DNA of 64,000 nucleotides from Filosporella fistucella (Eukaryota; Ascomycota; Leotiomycetes; Helotiales), in the NCBI GenBank assembly GCA_030077755.1, contig JAQJZZ010000018.1:2170001-2234000 (forward strand), in the 5' to 3' direction. This document shows, in pieces, positions 59,659-64,000 of the stretch. The first letter of the stretch is position 1. Every line of letters starts with the position of its first letter. Made by a program: the position numbers and the translations under genes. Below the pieces are notes generated by a model. That model did not search any database, was not told the DNA's origin, and worked only from the letters and a program-made list of their open reading frames with translations.

Positions 59659-59901
59659 TCACATGAACGTTCCGCTATCTCTCCAACCCCTATTTAAAGC
59701 AGCAGGAACCCACTTTCGAATAGACTTTCTTACGACAAGAACAAAACTGGCTGGTCTTGGCGCTGAGCGTACGGCCCAGGAATCGTCGTAAGTGGTGGAC
59801 TCGTACTCCCATTTTGGACCGGACCAGCAGTTTGCGGCGTGTGAGAGGGTTTTGAACTGAGCGACTGATGCTAAGATGGTGAGTGTGATGGAGAATTTCA
59901 T
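59659..59901 (-). CDS. Small secreted protein (possibly first exon only)
   Basis: The 80-residue frame begins with a good signal peptide, MKFSITLTILASVAQFKTLSHA, followed by NCWSGPKWEYESTTYDDSW. Only one Cys is present, whereas small secreted fungal proteins of this look have several, so the real gene may splice (possible donors GTACGC near 59783 or GTAAGA near 59730) into a second exon carrying more Cys. A downstream open stretch ending KELCLL is a candidate, not proven. As drawn, the frame's second half (PRPASFVLVVRKSIRKW) may be intron read-through. Effector-like role is only a guess. Confidence 0.48.
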   Translation of the reverse strand: MKFSITLTILASVAQFKTLSHAANCWSGPKWEYESTTYDDSWAVRSAPRPASFVLVVRKSIRKWVPAALNRGWRDSGTFM

Positions 59902-61319
59902 GGTTGTGGTTGCTTGGTGAGAGATTCTATGGATGGTTAGCTATGTTGGGTTTGGAGTTTTGGATACTTGCAGGTGAGAAAAATGAGGAGTAACCTTTAG
60001 GAGAAATGTTTACATTCTAAAGATGAGACTAGGTGTAGATGTTGAGGTAGTAGAAAATGATAGACCTAGGTACAATCGAGGGTTTGTCACAAAATGGAGT
60101 CGAGCTTAAATGGCTGCATGGCGAGGACGACTTTATCTCTATCGTACCCAAGGCTACATGATCTCTACACATGTAATCATTTTGATAATTGCTAAATACA
60201 GGATAATCATTTTATTCACACCGAAATAAATCTTATATTCCAAACTTATAAAGATGACGGCGGCAATTGAGATATGGGGGCGGGAGGATCAGCCCTATGA
60301 GACTGAGCAGAGGATTCATGGGAAATATCTCACTCTATTCAGCTGGCCTTTCTCGAGACACCTCTCCTAATTTAGCCTTGTATGTTGCTTAATCATGCTT
60401 ATGGGCGGCAATCAGCCAGCCAGCTGGTCGGAAGCTACTTGTAGCCGCCGTTATTACTACAAGGTCGCGGTAGGATGAATGTTATACTACCAAATGTATA
60501 ATAATAAAAGCTTCCCATGAATTGATTTATTTTCTCTTTTCAGATTTAATAGTCTCTGTGTTTGAGAAACATGTTTAGACCTATAAGCGTCGATCCTGAA
60601 TTTTGAAAATTATGAGTTTCTAATTACAATTCGAGGCTTAGTCAAGGTCATAATTAACCTTATTGTAGTCGCGATTTTCTGTTTCTACCTTCGATGAAGC
60701 GCCTAACAAAAATGGTGCAAAGTCTCACACTTTGATGCAAAGACATTGGAGTATCAAGATCTTGCCCATCAAAATTTGGAGTAGATAGTAGACTCGCGCG
60801 CTTTGTCATCTATTCTAAATTCAAGCCAGGATGAAGTTTCAAATAGCTTACAGCCTTTTTAGAATTGAGTCCCGTTGCGGCCGGGTTATCATTAGTCAAG
60901 CCTTGCCGCCTATTTGACATTGGTGTGGTTGACTATCCACACAGAAAATGTGTATAAATATTCGTCCTCCACATTAACTTTCTGTGCCGCGCATCCCTTA
61001 TTTTCAACTCCGAACAATCAATTCTAGCTTCACCAATGCCTACTACCGGGCCTCCAGTCTAATTCAACAATTGCTATTCTTACCACGATTGCCAAGAGGT
61101 AGCGCAACTGCTCCTCCTTCTTCAACTTGCAAATCTCTTTTCGGCACCCCAAGTACGTCTACACCTCGCCGAGCAAAACTAAACAATCTCAAAATCCTCG
61201 TACCTGATGGAAAGGGCGCCTTAGTACGGGCACAATCCTCCCAACGCCATGAAACTCTCCAAATGAGACAAGAGCCAGGCAAAGTTACACACATTGGTGA
61301 CGGGGCACGCAAATAGGCC
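59902..61319. other. Intergenic stretch
   Basis: About 1.4 kb, AT-rich in parts. The frame at 60984-61316 starts at GTG, not ATG, and has no family signal. It may be decayed N-terminal sequence of the fragment that follows. Confidence 0.4.
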
Positions 61320-61775
61320 AAAACGATCAACAACATCGAACGCCCAGCCTGCTCCCTCTTCTGTAATATCCGATCTCTCATCGTTCATGGAACACCACAA
61401 ACCGTTTCCGCCGATCTACAATGCACGAACTTAACTTGCTCTACGGCCTATTCACGTGCTCTCACTGTCATTGATTCCTTCTCCGTGAATGTAGACATCA
61501 CAGCTGAATATGCGAAATCAGCAATAATGGCACGAGCTACACTGGGATATACACACCAATGGTCTACCGCTATCGAGACGAGTAATGTATACACCTTTTA
61601 TCCTGTGAATGGGGACGTGGGACATATTATCTTTATCCCATATTTGGAAGAGGTAAGTAGGAGTTTGACGATTTTGGAAAATTCGGGCGAGTACTACGAG
61701 TGTTTGGACTGGAGTAAGCATCTGAATAGGGTGAAAGAGAATCATGTGCTGCAGTATGATCCTATTAGCTGTTGA
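61320..61775 (+). pseudogene. Fragment of a secreted fungal protein, start missing
   Basis: An open frame from the TAG at 61317 to the stop at 61775 reads NIERPACSLFCNIRSLIV, then LQCTNLTCSTAYSRALTVIDSFSVNVDI and later NVYTFYPVNGDVGHIIFIPYLE. The Cys spacing and the SFSVNVDI to GHIIFIPYLE layout resemble small secreted ascomycete proteins with a beta-rich core. No ATG or signal peptide is present upstream in frame. A tag|GCC acceptor-like site at 61319 could mark a second exon, but I found no convincing first exon (a MKLS start at about 61250 runs into a stop). It is either a spliced gene with an unseen exon or a relic. Confidence 0.42.
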
Positions 61776-62380
61776 TAGACGCCAATTAAGTTGCCAGACA
61801 GACGCGCGAATGGGGTAAGTCTCCCGTCTGGAAGTTTGGCAGGATGCTAATTGGTCAATAGCTATATTCGTTCTGTAACATTAAAACAAGAACAGGTTGT
61901 GGAACTTAATTTGGGGTTTGAATCATTCAATAGATCTTGGGGGAAATAGCTCGGGTGTTGAGGGCTATCTGGAGATTTGTCTTATGGGTTTCATTCTTGA
62001 AGCGTGGCTTTTGAAATTAGTGATGAAAGATTGAAGGAAGAGAGAATAATGTACCAATTGCTACATGTCTATACTCTCGTTTAGTCATAAATTTAAGGAT
62101 TATCCATAGCAGTTCTTAGAAATTGCAAAGACTAAAGACGTTCACTCAGGAGGTTCTCTTAGTCCTTCATGACATTCACATACGACTACAAGTGGTGGTG
62201 TATTAATTCTTGCTCGAGATGATCAAGCGGTCAGAGGTGATTCTGGTAAGAGTTTTCTACACACTCAAACGAGTCGACAAGGTAGAGAGCAAGTAAATGA
62301 CGCAGGAATACTAGCTTAGCTCGAGAAAATTTTCTACCATTCAGTAAGCCTAGGTTACGTTGACACCTCTAGCTTCCCGC
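61776..62380. other. Intergenic stretch
   Basis: About 600 bp, nothing recognisable. Confidence 0.4.
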
Positions 62381-63648
62381 TCAGCTGGGGCACGAAGCTT
62401 TGGTCTTGATTATCCCTTTTCTCCGTCGTTCTAGAAAGTTTATCTCAATTCCAAATTCCCAATTTCCAATAATCTCTCCCAGGAAATCAGATAAATCGTC
62501 CACGCCATCGTCTTCGTAGATGCCATGAGTCTTGCCCGCATAAGGCTTCCATGTGACATCGAAACCTAGATCGGAAACAACATCTCGCACTGTACTGCTG
62601 AAGTGAAGTGGAACTACTGTGTCGCCTACGGAGTGTGACAGAAAGACTGGTGTTTGGACCTTTGGAACTTCAGTCTTGCCCGCCGAAACCGTAGAACCGG
62701 ACTTGGTGACTTCTTTCGTCTTCGTCGATTCTGGATGGGTTATTTGGGAAGGTTACGCCTCTGGAAAATCAAAGATCTTCCTCACTTGTCTTTGAACCTC
62801 CGCAAATTACTACCATATTGACCAGCTAAATGGTGCAATTTTAAGTATGAAGAAGCCATACAGATATTCCAATGAATCCTCCAACGGTCAACCTCTCAGC
62901 CAAAAGCAGCATCAAAGCAGTAGCACATCCCTGACCGATACTGTACCACCAATGAAAACAATTTCCTTCCTTATCTCTCGTCCCTCACTTCTGACCAATG
63001 GCTTAAGATCTATAATGCTTTCTCTCAGCCCCTCTTTCATCCGGTGCTTCCTCACCTTGATATTCCAAAGATCGAACAACTGGGAAATGATCTCTTCTCC
63101 CTGCAAAGCCTCACTAACCTGACTCTTTGCTAATTCAGCGGCGAGTTTTGATGAATCTCGTAGCCTAGAGGTAGGAAATATGCATTTGATGCCGGGGAAG
63201 AGTTGGGCGAGAGAGATGCCACCTGAAGATTTGGAGTAGAAAAATGATTGGGCGAGGTTGGATGCGTAGTCTTCACGGTCGCTATTGACATATCAGCATG
63301 GATTAAAAATATTTTAAAGGAAGGGGGAGCAGCTTGAGAGCTGCTCGTTTTCATCACTTGATGCAGATATAGGGCAGAATTGAACGTACTGGAGGAAGAT
63401 AACAATATGTGTACGATTAGCGGTTGGATGAAGATTGTGACACTTCTGTTGGTTGGATTCTTGACTTCAGGTGGAGGGGTAGAGGTTTCAGAACTGGAAG
63501 AATAGAGGATGGCACTGCTGCTGTCCCTTCGAGAGTTGTTGTCATCATCCGCAACATATATTTTGCTGTCAGGAACAGGGAGGCTGTTAAGCATATCCGA
63601 GAGGCATTGCTTGGTTTCCATGGTACCTTTGGGATTTAGAGACGCCAT
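62381..63648 (-). pseudogene. Broken acyl-protein-thioesterase / carboxylesterase-like gene
   Basis: Pieces of an APT1-type alpha/beta hydrolase follow in order. A HIVIFLH strand ends at 63390, a 108-bp GT-AG intron (63282-63389) joins it to DREDYASNLAQSFFYSKSSG, then come FPTSRLR, EEIISQLFDLWNI and RKEIVFIGG. Next, after a one-base shift near 62940, SIGQGCATALMLLLAERLTVGGFIGIS, then stops at 62841-62843 (TAA) and 62826-62828 (TAG). The end is intact: VFLSHSVGDTVVPLHF and YAGKTHGIYEDDGVDDL with the acid Asp and His. The nucleophile elbow, normally GISQG, reads GIGQG-like, so the catalytic Ser is gone. An earlier shift also separates the possible start (MASLNPKG at 63648) from the core. The 5-prime limit is uncertain. 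Confidence 0.72.
63327..63346. repeat. Small hairpin (8-bp stem, 4-base loop)
   Basis: GAGCAGCT and AGCTGCTC flank TGAG inside the intron of the thioesterase relic. Probably of no functional weight. Confidence 0.6.
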
Positions 63649-64000
63649 TGCGGTTGAGATGGTCGTGCTGGACGTGAATTGTGACAAAATTGTTGACTGT
63701 GCGAGCCGGCGTTGAATCTTTAGACCGGGAAATTGATCAAGATTGAACTCTCGGGGCAGACTGACTCGAACCAAAGAATTAAGTCAACTCATGAGTCACA
63801 GCTAGATTGCTTTGTACATCATTTAAGCCGCTATCTATAGTCCGATTCCAGACGCGTACACTTTCTTCAGAAAGTCGTGCTCTAGCACAACACCATCCCA
63901 CCACTTAAACAACTTGGGAACATCGAGAGCATTTTTGATTTAATACGTAGCATACAAGATTCAAAAATGGCCTAAGGTTCATCTAAATCTTGCAGAATGT

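Noticed and set aside
63130..63774. Minus-strand 214-residue frame as an intact gene
   Set aside because: Its second half is a wrong-frame reading of the thioesterase intron and exon; only its first part might belong to the relic's N-terminus.

Overview
The window is nuclear DNA of a filamentous ascomycete, most likely a member of Leotiomycetes (inference from protein families, no search run). The evidence is short GT-AG introns of about 45-125 bp, compact genes on both strands, and families typical of Pezizomycotina: HET-domain proteins, an NB-ARC protein, Zn2Cys6 regulators, 2EXR proteins, a fringe-like glycosyltransferase and the ribosome-biogenesis factor SDA1. No tRNA, rRNA, CRISPR array or intact transposon was seen.

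Layout. 0-5 kb: an NB-ARC (NLR-like) protein running off the left edge, then the decayed remains of a fungal transcription factor. 5-14 kb: a five-exon MFS sugar transporter, a conserved-looking hypothetical protein, an intact Zn2Cys6 regulator and a small membrane protein. 14-24 kb: SDA1, a large acidic hypothetical protein, a HET protein (minus strand) and a type II membrane protein. 24-33 kb: an alpha/beta hydrolase, a 52-residue Cys protein, an ACMSD-like amidohydrolase, a coiled-coil locus with an in-frame stop near its start, and a second HET protein. 34-41 kb: a GT31 glycosyltransferase, an amidase and a long bZIP regulator (MeaB-like). 41-48 kb is gene-poor and rich in simple sequence; it holds one orphan two-exon protein and a small Cys protein. 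48-54 kb: an ankyrin protein, one intact 2EXR gene and a frameshifted 2EXR copy. 55-59.4 kb: an eight-exon, 1301-residue protein built from glycine-zipper (GRDAA) repeats. 59-64 kb: a small secreted protein, a secreted-protein-like fragment without a start, and a broken acyl-protein-thioesterase-like gene.

There is no biosynthetic cluster or operon-like unit. Housekeeping genes (SDA1, bZIP, amidase, GT31) alternate with accessory genes linked to self/non-self recognition (NB-ARC, two HET, ankyrin) and with at least three gene relics. Several relics carry stop codons that fit C-to-T change, which could reflect RIP-like mutation. The most unusual locus is the GRDAA repeat gene, where consecutive exons correspond to consecutive repeats.

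Gene models with introns were built by eye from splice consensus, reading-frame continuity and recalled family patterns. Exon limits are given in each entry.
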